Assembly: GCA_017619815.1 (NCBI GenBank)
Contig: JAFZRR010000017.1
Span: 36,477 to 100,476 of the forward strand
Length of the DNA: 64,000 nt
Reading direction: 5' to 3'
Source of the DNA: Bacilli bacterium
GTDB lineage: Bacteria > Bacillota_I > Bacilli_A > RFN20 > CAG-826
Shown here: piece after piece, positions 42,941 through 50,693 of the stretch
How the letters are laid out: each line of letters opens with the position of its first letter
Position numbering within the stretch: the stretch's first letter is position 1
Notes under the pieces: model-generated
What the model saw: the letters and a program-made list of their open reading frames with translations, nothing else
Databases searched by the model: none
Told to the model about the DNA's origin: nothing
Position numbers and translations under genes: made by a program

Positions 42941-45000
42941 TGGAAGAAGAAAAGAAAGTCGTTGCTGCTGAAGAAGTAAAGGCTGAAACTCCCGCTCCAG
43001 AGATCAAAGTGGAAGTTTCCGAAATGAATGAGGAAGAAATTCAATTAGAAAAAGCTGACGCGAAATACACAGCGACCAACATTCAAGTCTTAGAGGGGCT
43101 TGAAGCAGTTAGAAAAAGACCAGGTATGTACATTGGTACAACATCCGCTGCTGGTCTTCACCACCTCGTGTGGGAAATCGTTGATAACTCTATCGACGAA
43201 GCTTTAGCGGGTTTCTGTACAGAAGTTACAGTTACAATTAACAAAGGAAACACAATCACAGTCGTAGACAATGGTCGTGGTATTCCTGTTGACGTCGTTG
43301 CCAAGAGCGGCTTATCCGGTGTTGAAACTGTTTATACAGTTTTACACGCTGGTGGTAAGTTTGGTGAAGGTGGCGGTTACAAAGTTTCTGGTGGTTTGCA
43401 CGGTGTTGGTGCATCAGTTGTTAACGCCTTATCAGAATGGTGTGAAGTTACCGTTAATAAAGATGGCGGTGTCTATTACATCAAATTCGAAAATGGCGGA
43501 CACATTGTCGATCACTTAAAGAAAATTGGTACATGCGACAAGAACGCAAATGGTACCAAAGTTACATTCAAACCAGATCCACTTATCTTCCAAGACACAA
43601 CAGAATATAACTACGACACAATTCGTGACAGAATGAGACAAACAGCCTTCTTAAATAGAGGCATTAGAATCACCGTTATCGATGACAGAGGCGAACAACA
43701 AGTTAAAGAAAGCTTCTGCTATAAAGGTGGTATTAAAGAATACGTTTTATTCATCAACAACCACAAAACAAGATTGTTTGATGACGTCATTTACTGTGAA
43801 GGTTCAGTACCAATCACATTAGCAAGTGGTAGCACCGCTCACGTGTATGCTGAAATCGCCTTCCAATATGATGATGGCTACAGCGCAAACGTCTATTCAT
43901 TCTGTAACAACGTCCATACCCATGAAGGTGGTATGCACGAAACAGGCTTCAAAGAAGCCATGAGAAAAGTTGTCAACAACTACTGTCGTGAATATAAGTT
44001 CTTAAAAGATGGTGAAGATGACTTAACCTATGATGATATTGCTGAAGGTTTAACCGCAGTTATCTCAGTCAAGCATCCAAACCCACAATTTGAAGGACAA
44101 ACAAAGACTAAATTAGGCAACTCTGAAGTGAGAAAAATCGTCAATGGTATTGTCAGTGAACAATTCCAAAGATTCTTACTCGAAGATCCACGTTTAGCCA
44201 GAATGATTATGGAAAAAATCGTCATGGCTGCGAACGCTCGTATGGCGGCTCGTAAAGCTCGTGAAGATTTCCGTAGAAAAGGCTCTCTTGAGTTAACCAC
44301 TCTTCCAGGTAAACTCGCAGATTGCTCTAGTAAAAACCCAGAAGAATGCGAATTATTCATCGTTGAAGGTAATTCCGCTGGTGGTTCCGCAAAGAATGGT
44401 AGAAACAGAGAAACACAAGCCATCCTACCACTTCGTGGTAAAATCTTAAACGTCGAAAAAGCACAAGCTAAGAGAATATTCGCCAACGCTGAAATTGGTA
44501 ACATGATTACCGCTATCGGTGGTGGCATTGATCCGGAATTTGATACCTCTAAAATCAGATACCACAAGATCGTTATTATGACCGATGCTGATGTTGACGG
44601 CAGTCACATTCGTATTTTGTTATTAACATTCTTCTACAGATTTATGCGTCCTCTTATTACAGAAGGCTACGTATATATCGCACAACCTCCTCTATATAAA
44701 GTTGAGTATCATGGCAAACAATACTATGCATACTCTGATGAGCAACTTGAAGTTATTAAAAAGAAGCTCAATTTAAAACCTGGTTATCCATTCCAACGTT
44801 ATAAAGGTCTTGGTGAAATGGATGCCGAACAATTACTTGAAACCACAATGGATCCAAAGAACCGTAAGATGCTCAGAGTTACCCTCAATGATGCTATCAA
44901 AGCGGAACAAGTCTTTACCGATTTAATGGGTGATGACGTTGATCCACGTAAAGAGTTCATTCACGCTAACGCGAAGTTCGTGAAGAACTTAGACATCTAA
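42940..45000 (+). CDS. gyrB: DNA gyrase subunit B
   Basis: GyrB supplies the ATPase and Toprim parts of gyrase. The 686-residue protein has a Glu-rich N-terminal extension of about 45 residues before the conserved [20 protein letters not shown]. It then has the GHKL motifs ([36 protein letters not shown]) and the Toprim motifs [13 protein letters not shown] and [17 protein letters not shown] lies in recF. Confidence 0.97.
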   Translation: MEEEKKVVAAEEVKAETPAPEIKVEVSEMNEEEIQLEKADAKYTATNIQVLEGLEAVRKRPGMYIGTTSAAGLHHLVWEIVDNSIDEALAGFCTEVTVTINKGNTITVVDNGRGIPVDVVAKSGLSGVETVYTVLHAGGKFGEGGGYKVSGGLHGVGASVVNALSEWCEVTVNKDGGVYYIKFENGGHIVDHLKKIGTCDKNANGTKVTFKPDPLIFQDTTEYNYDTIRDRMRQTAFLNRGIRITVIDDRGEQQVKESFCYKGGIKEYVLFINNHKTRLFDDVIYCEGSVPITLASGSTAHVYAEIAFQYDDGYSANVYSFCNNVHTHEGGMHETGFKEAMRKVVNNYCREYKFLKDGEDDLTYDDIAEGLTAVISVKHPNPQFEGQTKTKLGNSEVRKIVNGIVSEQFQRFLLEDPRLARMIMEKIVMAANARMAARKAREDFRRKGSLELTTLPGKLADCSSKNPEECELFIVEGNSAGGSAKNGRNRETQAILPLRGKILNVEKAQAKRIFANAEIGNMITAIGGGIDPEFDTSKIRYHKIVIMTDADVDGSHIRILLLTFFYRFMRPLITEGYVYIAQPPLYKVEYHGKQYYAYSDEQLEVIKKKLNLKPGYPFQRYKGLGEMDAEQLLETTMDPKNRKMLRVTLNDAIKAEQVFTDLMGDDVDPRKEFIHANAKFVKNLDI

Positions 45001-45018
45001 TGAAGGAGGACAAGATTC

Positions 45019-47676
45019 ATGTTATTCGAAGATGAAGAAAAAATCGTTAACGAAGAAGCTTCTGAACAAGAAGATGAAGTTAATGAAGAAGAAGTTCAAG
45101 AATTAGAATCAGGAATTGTTGCTGGATTAACTGATGTCGATACTGTTGGATTAGTTCAAGAATCGTTCCTTGATTACGCAATGAGCGTAATCGTTGCTCG
45201 TGCCATTCCTGATGTCAGAGATGGTATGAAACCAGTTCATAGAAGAATTGTCTATTCTATGAGTGAATCAGGAAACACTCCTGATAAACCATTTAAAAAG
45301 TGTGCTCGTATCGTCGGTGACGTTATGGGTAAATATCACCCACATGGTGATGCTGCTATCTATGGCGCATTAGTCAGATTAGCGCAACCATTTGCGATGA
45401 GATATATGCTTGTCGAAGGTCATGGTAACTTCGGTTCTATCGATGGCGACGAACCAGCTGCTTATCGTTATACTGAAGCTCGTATGGCCAAGATGGCTCT
45501 TGAAATGGTCAGAGACATCCAATGCGATGTTGTCGACTTTGTCGATAACTACGATGGTGTTGACCAAGAACCATCAGTCTTACCATCCAGATTCCCTAAC
45601 TTATTAGTTAATGGTAGTAGTGGTATCGCTGTTGGTATGGCCACAAACATTCCTCCACACAACCTCAATGAAGTTATTGATGGCGTTGTTGCTTTAAGCA
45701 AAAACCCAGAAATCACCACTGAAGAATTAATGGAATATGTTAAAGGTCCAGACTTCCCAACCGGTGGTTTAATCCTCGGTCGTGGTGGTATTAGAGAAGC
45801 TTATGAAACCGGTACAGGCAGCATTGCTATCCGTTCCAAATGCCACATCGAAGATCGTGGTGAACACGGTGGATTAAAGAGAATTGTTGTTGATGAAGTT
45901 CCATATGGCGTCAACAAAGCCAACATGATTGAAAACATGGCAGGCTTAGTCAGAGATAAAGTTATCGATGGCATTACCGACATCCGTGATGAATCTAACA
46001 AAGATGGTATCCGTGTTGTTATCGAAGTGAGAAGAGATGCAATTCCAGAAGTCTTATTAAATCAACTTTATAAGATGACTCAATTACAAGTAAGCTTTGG
46101 TATCATCAACCTCTGCTTAGTGGACAATGCACCAAAAGTGTGTTCATTAAGAACTATGCTTCAACAATACTTAGACTTCCAAGTCGAAGTTATTGAAAGA
46201 AGAACCAAATTCTTACTTGAAAAAGATGAATTCCGTGATCACATTGTTATCGGTTTAATTAAATGTCACGATAACATTGATGATATCGTTGATATCATTA
46301 AAGCAAGCTCTACACCAGAAGATGCGACTAATAAATTAATGGAAAAATACGGTTTCTCCGAACCACAAGTCCAAGCTATTTTAGCGATGAACTTACGTAG
46401 ATTAACCGGTATTGAAAATGAAAAATTAGAAGCTGAAAGAGTGCAACTTGAAAAGAATATCGCTGAATATAAGAGAATTCTTTCTTCTAGAGAAAACGAA
46501 GTCGAAGTCGTTATTAAAGAATTACTCGAAATCAAAGATAAATTCGGTGATGAAAGACGTACAGAAATCACTAATAGTGATGCCTCCATCGATGATGAAG
46601 ACTTAATTCCACAAGAAGATATTGTCATCACATTAAGTAGAGGTGGCTATGTTAAGAGATTATCCGCTGACACATTCAGAACACAAAACAGAGGTGGTCG
46701 TGGTGTTAGAGGTGCAACCTTAAATGAAAATGACGTCGTTGAATTAATGGTCTACACAAAGACACATACCGACTTATTATTCTTTACAGATTTAGGTAAG
46801 GTTTACCGTATCCGTGGTTACCAAGTTCCTGAATATCAAAGAACCGGTAAAGGTGTCCCAGTGATTAACTTAATCAACATCGAAAAAGGTGAAAATGTTA
46901 AATCCATCATCGCTGTTAACGAATATAGAGATGATCGTTTCTTAATGTTCTTCACAACCGAAGGTATTGTTAAACGTACTCCATTAAAGGAATACGAATC
47001 CATCCGTCAAAATGGTAAGATTGCCATCACACTTCGTGAAGGTGACAACTTATTAGATGTTAAACAAGTTTCTGAGAAGATTGAACTTCCTGAATTTGCT
47101 AACGAAAATGGCGAATACACACAAGACTTATTAGTGGGTATTGCCGCTTCTAATGGTAAGATGGTTAACTTCCCAACTAACGAAGTTAGACCAATGGGTC
47201 GTAGCGCATCTGGTGTTAAAGGTATCGAATTAATCGATGATGCTAGAGTTGTCGGTGTTACCGCAAGCTATGAAGGTGACCACATCTTAGTTGTTACCGA
47301 TAAAGGTTATGGTAAGATGACCAAAACCATCGATGATGATGGCGAACCAACATACCGTATTACCAAACGTGGTACAAGAGGTGTTTCTACCTTAAAGGCC
47401 ACTGAAAAAGTTGGTAACCTTGTCGCGGTCCGCGCTGTTAACTTAGAAGATGACTTAATGGTTATTACCAATGCTGGTATTGTTATCAGAACTCCATTAA
47501 ATCAAATCCGTATTGCCAGCCGTAACACACAAGGTGTTAAGATTATGAACCTTGAAGGCAGACAAAAAGTTTCTTCTATCGCTATCGTTCCACATGAAGA
47601 ACCAGCAGAAGAAGTTGATGAACCTGTCGAAGGCGAAGAAGCTGGTGAACAACCAGTCGAAAATCCAGAAGAATAA
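45019..47676 (+). CDS. gyrA: DNA gyrase subunit A
   Basis: GyrA cuts and rejoins DNA through a tyrosine (Tyr151 here, in AYRYTEARM). The 885-residue protein has an acidic N-terminal extension, the DNA-gate core and six C-terminal beta-pinwheel blades, including the GyrA-box-like QNRGGRGVRG. It ends with an acidic tail. The quinolone region reads HPHGDAAIYGALVR: residues equivalent to E. coli Ser83 and Asp87 are Ala112 and Gly116. AGGAGG precedes the start. It is the last of the dnaA-to-gyrA genes; a glycosyltransferase gene begins two bases later. Confidence 0.97.
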   Translation: MLFEDEEKIVNEEASEQEDEVNEEEVQELESGIVAGLTDVDTVGLVQESFLDYAMSVIVARAIPDVRDGMKPVHRRIVYSMSESGNTPDKPFKKCARIVGDVMGKYHPHGDAAIYGALVRLAQPFAMRYMLVEGHGNFGSIDGDEPAAYRYTEARMAKMALEMVRDIQCDVVDFVDNYDGVDQEPSVLPSRFPNLLVNGSSGIAVGMATNIPPHNLNEVIDGVVALSKNPEITTEELMEYVKGPDFPTGGLILGRGGIREAYETGTGSIAIRSKCHIEDRGEHGGLKRIVVDEVPYGVNKANMIENMAGLVRDKVIDGITDIRDESNKDGIRVVIEVRRDAIPEVLLNQLYKMTQLQVSFGIINLCLVDNAPKVCSLRTMLQQYLDFQVEVIERRTKFLLEKDEFRDHIVIGLIKCHDNIDDIVDIIKASSTPEDATNKLMEKYGFSEPQVQAILAMNLRRLTGIENEKLEAERVQLEKNIAEYKRILSSRENEVEVVIKELLEIKDKFGDERRTEITNSDASIDDEDLIPQEDIVITLSRGGYVKRLSADTFRTQNRGGRGVRGATLNENDVVELMVYTKTHTDLLFFTDLGKVYRIRGYQVPEYQRTGKGVPVINLINIEKGENVKSIIAVNEYRDDRFLMFFTTEGIVKRTPLKEYESIRQNGKIAITLREGDNLLDVKQVSEKIELPEFANENGEYTQDLLVGIAASNGKMVNFPTNEVRPMGRSASGVKGIELIDDARVVGVTASYEGDHILVVTDKGYGKMTKTIDDDGEPTYRITKRGTRGVSTLKATEKVGNLVAVRAVNLEDDLMVITNAGIVIRTPLNQIRIASRNTQGVKIMNLEGRQKVSSIAIVPHEEPAEEVDEPVEGEEAGEQPVENPEE

Positions 47677-47678
47677 TT

Positions 47679-48713
47679 ATGAAAGTTTTGGTTAGTTTTC
47701 AACCAAATAAAAAAGCTTCCGATTTTGAGGGTGTCCGTTTAAGAAAAACCATTAAAGGCGCCCTCGAAATGGTCGGAGTTGAATACACAACAAGTATTGT
47801 TGATAAATACGATGTTGTTCATTTGATTTCGCCCGAAGATGAAAACAAGCTTAATGATGCAAAAGAAAATAATATTCCTGTTGTCGTCAGCGCACTTTAT
47901 TGCGAAGACGATCCATTAGCGTCCTATCTTGAGCACAAGAGTAAAGATGGTGTTAGAACAACCGAATTAACAAGCAAGGCTTTAAGATTTTTAAATAAAG
48001 CCGACCTAGTTCTTGTTCCTTCTAACAAAGTTAGAGATTTCTTGGTTAATAATGGTGTCACAACAGATATATCTATTTCTCTTCCTGGAGTGAATATGTC
48101 TCGTTTTGATTTCTCAAGAGAAGATGAAAAAACTATTTTCCATCGTTATTTCCGCGAAGATCCCGAACGTAAGCTTGTTATTGGCTTAGGTGAATATGAT
48201 GTGAACATGGAAGGTATTAACGCGCTTATAAACGCCGCAAAAATGCTTCCAGAAGTTGTGTTCTATTATATAGGTCGTGAAACTACACCAGGAGTTTATA
48301 ATTCATTAAAAGTGAAGAAGATCATTTCTTCCGCTCCAAAGAACCTCAAATTCATCCATATAATTCCTGACGATATTTATCGCAGTGCATTATTAAACGC
48401 AGATGTATTTGTACTTCCAGGATACAAAACCGCAGGCGTTGTGAGTATAATGGATGCCATGGCAGCCAAATGCCAAATCATTGCTCGTAAGCAAGCTGTC
48501 TATTCTGATTTATTAGAAGATGGTAAAACTGCTTATTTAGGTGAATTCTCTGAGACATTAACATCTCTCATTAAAGATTACTTAACAGGGAAGTTAAAAC
48601 CTACGATCGAAGAAGCCTACACATTTGCTAGCAAATGTAATTTGCAAACAATTGGTGAACAATTAAGATGGTTCTACTTAGAGCAAATCAATATTAAGAA
48701 AGTTTCAAAATAA
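47679..48713 (+). CDS. Glycosyltransferase, GT4-like
   Basis: The 344-residue protein has the two-lobed GT-B shape: an N-terminal half opening KVLVSFQPN, then VLVPSNKVRDFLVNNGV and SLPGVNMSRFD, and a C-terminal nucleotide-sugar lobe with LVIGLGEYDVNMEGINALI, VFYYIGRE and a VVSIMDAMAAKCQIIA region that corresponds to the E-x7-E region of GT4 enzymes (only partly matching). It starts two bases after gyrA. The acceptor is unknown; glycolipid synthesis is common for such soluble GTs in Bacilli and Mollicutes. Confidence 0.78.
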   Translation: MKVLVSFQPNKKASDFEGVRLRKTIKGALEMVGVEYTTSIVDKYDVVHLISPEDENKLNDAKENNIPVVVSALYCEDDPLASYLEHKSKDGVRTTELTSKALRFLNKADLVLVPSNKVRDFLVNNGVTTDISISLPGVNMSRFDFSREDEKTIFHRYFREDPERKLVIGLGEYDVNMEGINALINAAKMLPEVVFYYIGRETTPGVYNSLKVKKIISSAPKNLKFIHIIPDDIYRSALLNADVFVLPGYKTAGVVSIMDAMAAKCQIIARKQAVYSDLLEDGKTAYLGEFSETLTSLIKDYLTGKLKPTIEEAYTFASKCNLQTIGEQLRWFYLEQINIKKVSK

Positions 48714-48725
48714 AGGAGATTAATT

Positions 48726-50006
48726 ATGTTGGACATTAATCTAATTCGTGAAAATCCTGAAAAAGTAAAAGAGTTACTTAAAAGAAAAATGTGGGATACC
48801 GATTTCAAAGAATTATTGGAATGGGATGCCCAAAGAAAACAATTAATTCAAGGTGTTGAAGGCAACAAAGCGGAAATGAATCGTTTATCCGCAAGCGTTC
48901 CTCAAGCCAAGAAAAACGGTGAAGATGTTTCCAAAATCTTTGCAAAAGTCAAAGAAATTGCGAAAAACAACGCAGAAAACGAAGCAAAATTAAAAGAATT
49001 AGATCAAAAGATTTATGACTTTATGATCGTTCTTCCAAACATTCCGGATGAAGATCTCGTCGGTGGTGGAAAAGAAAACAACAAAGTCATCCATACCTAT
49101 GGCAAGAAACCAGAATTCGGTTTCAAAATTAAAGACCATGTCGAATTAGCAGAATCCCTCGGACTCGTTGATTACGAAAGAGGTGGAAAGATTGCTGGTC
49201 GTGGTAGCTGGATCTACACAAACTTAGGTGCTAGACTCGAATGGGCAATTTTGAATTTCTTCATTAGCGAACACCTCAAAGATGGATATGAATTTATCCT
49301 ACCTCCTCATTTATTAAATGAGGAATCCGGATTAGTCGCTGGTCAATTCCCAAAATTCAAAGAAGATGTCTTCTGGCTTGAAGGTCTTGAACCAAAGAGA
49401 TTCTTGTTACCAACCGCTGAAACAGCATTGGTGAATCTATATCGTAACGAAATCTTATCTGAAGATGACTTACCAAGAAAATTCTTTGCTTACACACCTT
49501 GCTATAGAAGAGAAGCTGGTAGCTACCGTACCGAAGAAAGAGGTATGATCCGTGGTTATCAATTCGATAAAGTTGAAATGGTTCAATACACAACTCAAGA
49601 AGGTAGCGATGAAGCCTTCCAAGAATTAGTGAATAAAGCTGTTTCCTTAGTGGAAAAATTAGGTTTACATTTCCAAGTCAGTAAATTGGCCGCAGGCGAC
49701 ATCTCTCACTCCATGGCGAGAACATATGACATCGAAGTTTATATTCCAAGCATTGGAATCTATAAAGAAGTCAGCTCCGCAAGTAATGCTAGAGATTATC
49801 AAGCAAGACGCGGTATGATGCGTTATAGAGACAAAGCTACTGGTAAGACCAAATATATGCACACATTGAATGCTTCTGGCTTAGCGACAAGCCGTATCTT
49901 CCCAGCGATATTAGAACAATATCAACAAGAAGATGGTTCCGTCTTAGTTCCTGAAGTTCTCCAACCATTCATGGGTGGTATTAAAGTTCTCAAACCAGTT
50001 AAATAA
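48726..50006 (+). CDS. serS: Seryl-tRNA synthetase
   Basis: SerRS charges tRNA-Ser. The 426-residue class II enzyme has the N-terminal coiled-coil arm (about residues 27-110), motif 2 FFAYTPCYRREAG, the RGYQFDKVEM region and the motif 3 arginine in LNASGLATSRIFPAI. AGGAG is well spaced upstream. No T-box leader is seen in the 12-base gap from the glycosyltransferase. A terminator follows. Confidence 0.97.
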   Translation: MLDINLIRENPEKVKELLKRKMWDTDFKELLEWDAQRKQLIQGVEGNKAEMNRLSASVPQAKKNGEDVSKIFAKVKEIAKNNAENEAKLKELDQKIYDFMIVLPNIPDEDLVGGGKENNKVIHTYGKKPEFGFKIKDHVELAESLGLVDYERGGKIAGRGSWIYTNLGARLEWAILNFFISEHLKDGYEFILPPHLLNEESGLVAGQFPKFKEDVFWLEGLEPKRFLLPTAETALVNLYRNEILSEDDLPRKFFAYTPCYRREAGSYRTEERGMIRGYQFDKVEMVQYTTQEGSDEAFQELVNKAVSLVEKLGLHFQVSKLAAGDISHSMARTYDIEVYIPSIGIYKEVSSASNARDYQARRGMMRYRDKATGKTKYMHTLNASGLATSRIFPAILEQYQQEDGSVLVPEVLQPFMGGIKVLKPVK

Positions 50007-50022
50007 CTTAAAAAACAATCAA

Positions 50023-50047
50023 GGCCTCAAATAATTGAGGTCTTTTT
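50023..50047 (+). terminator. serS terminator
   Basis: Eight-pair stem GGCCTCAA/TTGAGGTC (50023-50030, 50035-50042, one G-T pair) with ATAA loop, then TTTTT. Confidence 0.85.
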
Positions 50048-50058
50048 GTTTGTCTTTA

Positions 50059-50088
50059 TTGATAAACAAAAGCACTATGTTATATAAT
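50059..50088 (+). promoter_or_regulatory. SRP RNA promoter
   Basis: TTGATA (50059-50064), 18-base spacer and perfect TATAAT (50083-50088), seven to twelve bases before the RNA start. Confidence 0.8.
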
Positions 50089-50089
50089 T

Positions 50090-50171
50090 ACACCGCCATC
50101 GCGATGGGTATCTATGAACCAGGTCAGGACAGGAATGTAGCAGCCTTAAGTATCTTATTCATGTGCGGTGG
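50090..50171 (+). ncRNA. ffs: Signal recognition particle RNA (small bacterial type)
   Basis: The region holds the SRP domain IV hallmark: CCAGGTCAGG, then an ACA/TGT stem closed by a GGAA tetraloop, then GTAGCAGCC, the Ffh-binding asymmetric bulge. The ends pair as CACCGC (50091-50096) with GCGGTG (50165-50170). A T-rich stretch follows. At about 80 bases this is the 4.5S type without an Alu domain; exact ends are approximate. Confidence 0.9.
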
Positions 50172-50180
50172 TTTGTTTTT

Positions 50181-50639
50181 ATGGAAAAAGAAATTAAATT
50201 CATGAAAGAAGCTCTCAAGGAAGCTCGTAAAGCGGAATTGATTGATGAAGTTCCTATCGGATGTGTCATTGTTAAAGATGACAAGATTATCGCTCGTGGA
50301 CATAATCAAAGAGAGACAAATCAAGATCCAACAGGACACGCAGAAATCATCGCAATTAAGAAAGCTTCTAAAAAGCTAAATAGTTGGAGACTTGAAGGAT
50401 GTGACATTTATGTCACTTTAGAACCATGCATTATGTGTAGTGGCGCAATTATCCAATCAAGAATCAGCAAAGTTTATTACGGTGCTTCTGATCCAAAAGG
50501 TGGTGCGCTAGGATCGTCAATAAATGTCCTTGATGCACAAAACATCAATCACCATCCAGAAGTAATATCTGGTGTGTTGAAAGAAGAATGTTCATCCATA
50601 ATTACCAACTACTTCAAAGCAAAAAGGCAAAGCAAATGA
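50181..50639 (+). CDS. tadA: tRNA adenosine(34) deaminase TadA
   Basis: TadA converts wobble adenosine 34 of tRNA-Arg(ACG) to inosine. The 152-residue protein has the zinc/catalytic HAE (TGHAEIIAIKKA) and PCIMC (LEPCIMCSGAI) motifs. I chose ATG 50181 (MEKEIKFMKEA); the longer frame to 50163 would lie in the SRP RNA. The start is nine bases after the RNA end, so tadA is probably on the same transcript. A terminator follows. Confidence 0.94.
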   Translation: MEKEIKFMKEALKEARKAELIDEVPIGCVIVKDDKIIARGHNQRETNQDPTGHAEIIAIKKASKKLNSWRLEGCDIYVTLEPCIMCSGAIIQSRISKVYYGASDPKGGALGSSINVLDAQNINHHPEVISGVLKEECSSIITNYFKAKRQSK

Positions 50640-50640
50640 C

Positions 50641-50676
50641 AAACTTGGACTTAACAAAATAGTCCAAGTTTTTTAT
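50641..50676 (+). terminator. tadA terminator
   Basis: Eleven-pair stem AAACTTGGACT/AGTCCAAGTTT (50641-50651, 50661-50671) with a nine-base loop, then a T-run. Confidence 0.88.
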
Positions 50677-50679
50677 TAT
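50651..50679 (+). promoter_or_regulatory. P-type ATPase promoter inside the tadA terminator
   Basis: TTAACA (50651-50656), 17-base spacer and TATTAT (50674-50679). The -35 starts at the terminator loop and the -10 uses its T-run. The ATG at 50694 lacks an RBS. Confidence 0.5.
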
Positions 50680-50693
50680 ATAAACACACATAT

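Noticed and set aside
44028..44567. 179-residue open frame antisense to gyrB
   Set aside because: Shadow of the gyrB frame; no RBS, no recognisable domain, Ser/Leu-rich as expected for antisense frames.
48714..48725. T-box leader for serS
   Set aside because: Only 12 bases separate serS from the preceding gene.
50163..50180. Upstream ATG of tadA
   Set aside because: Lies inside the SRP RNA 3' stem; the TadA family begins at the next ATG.
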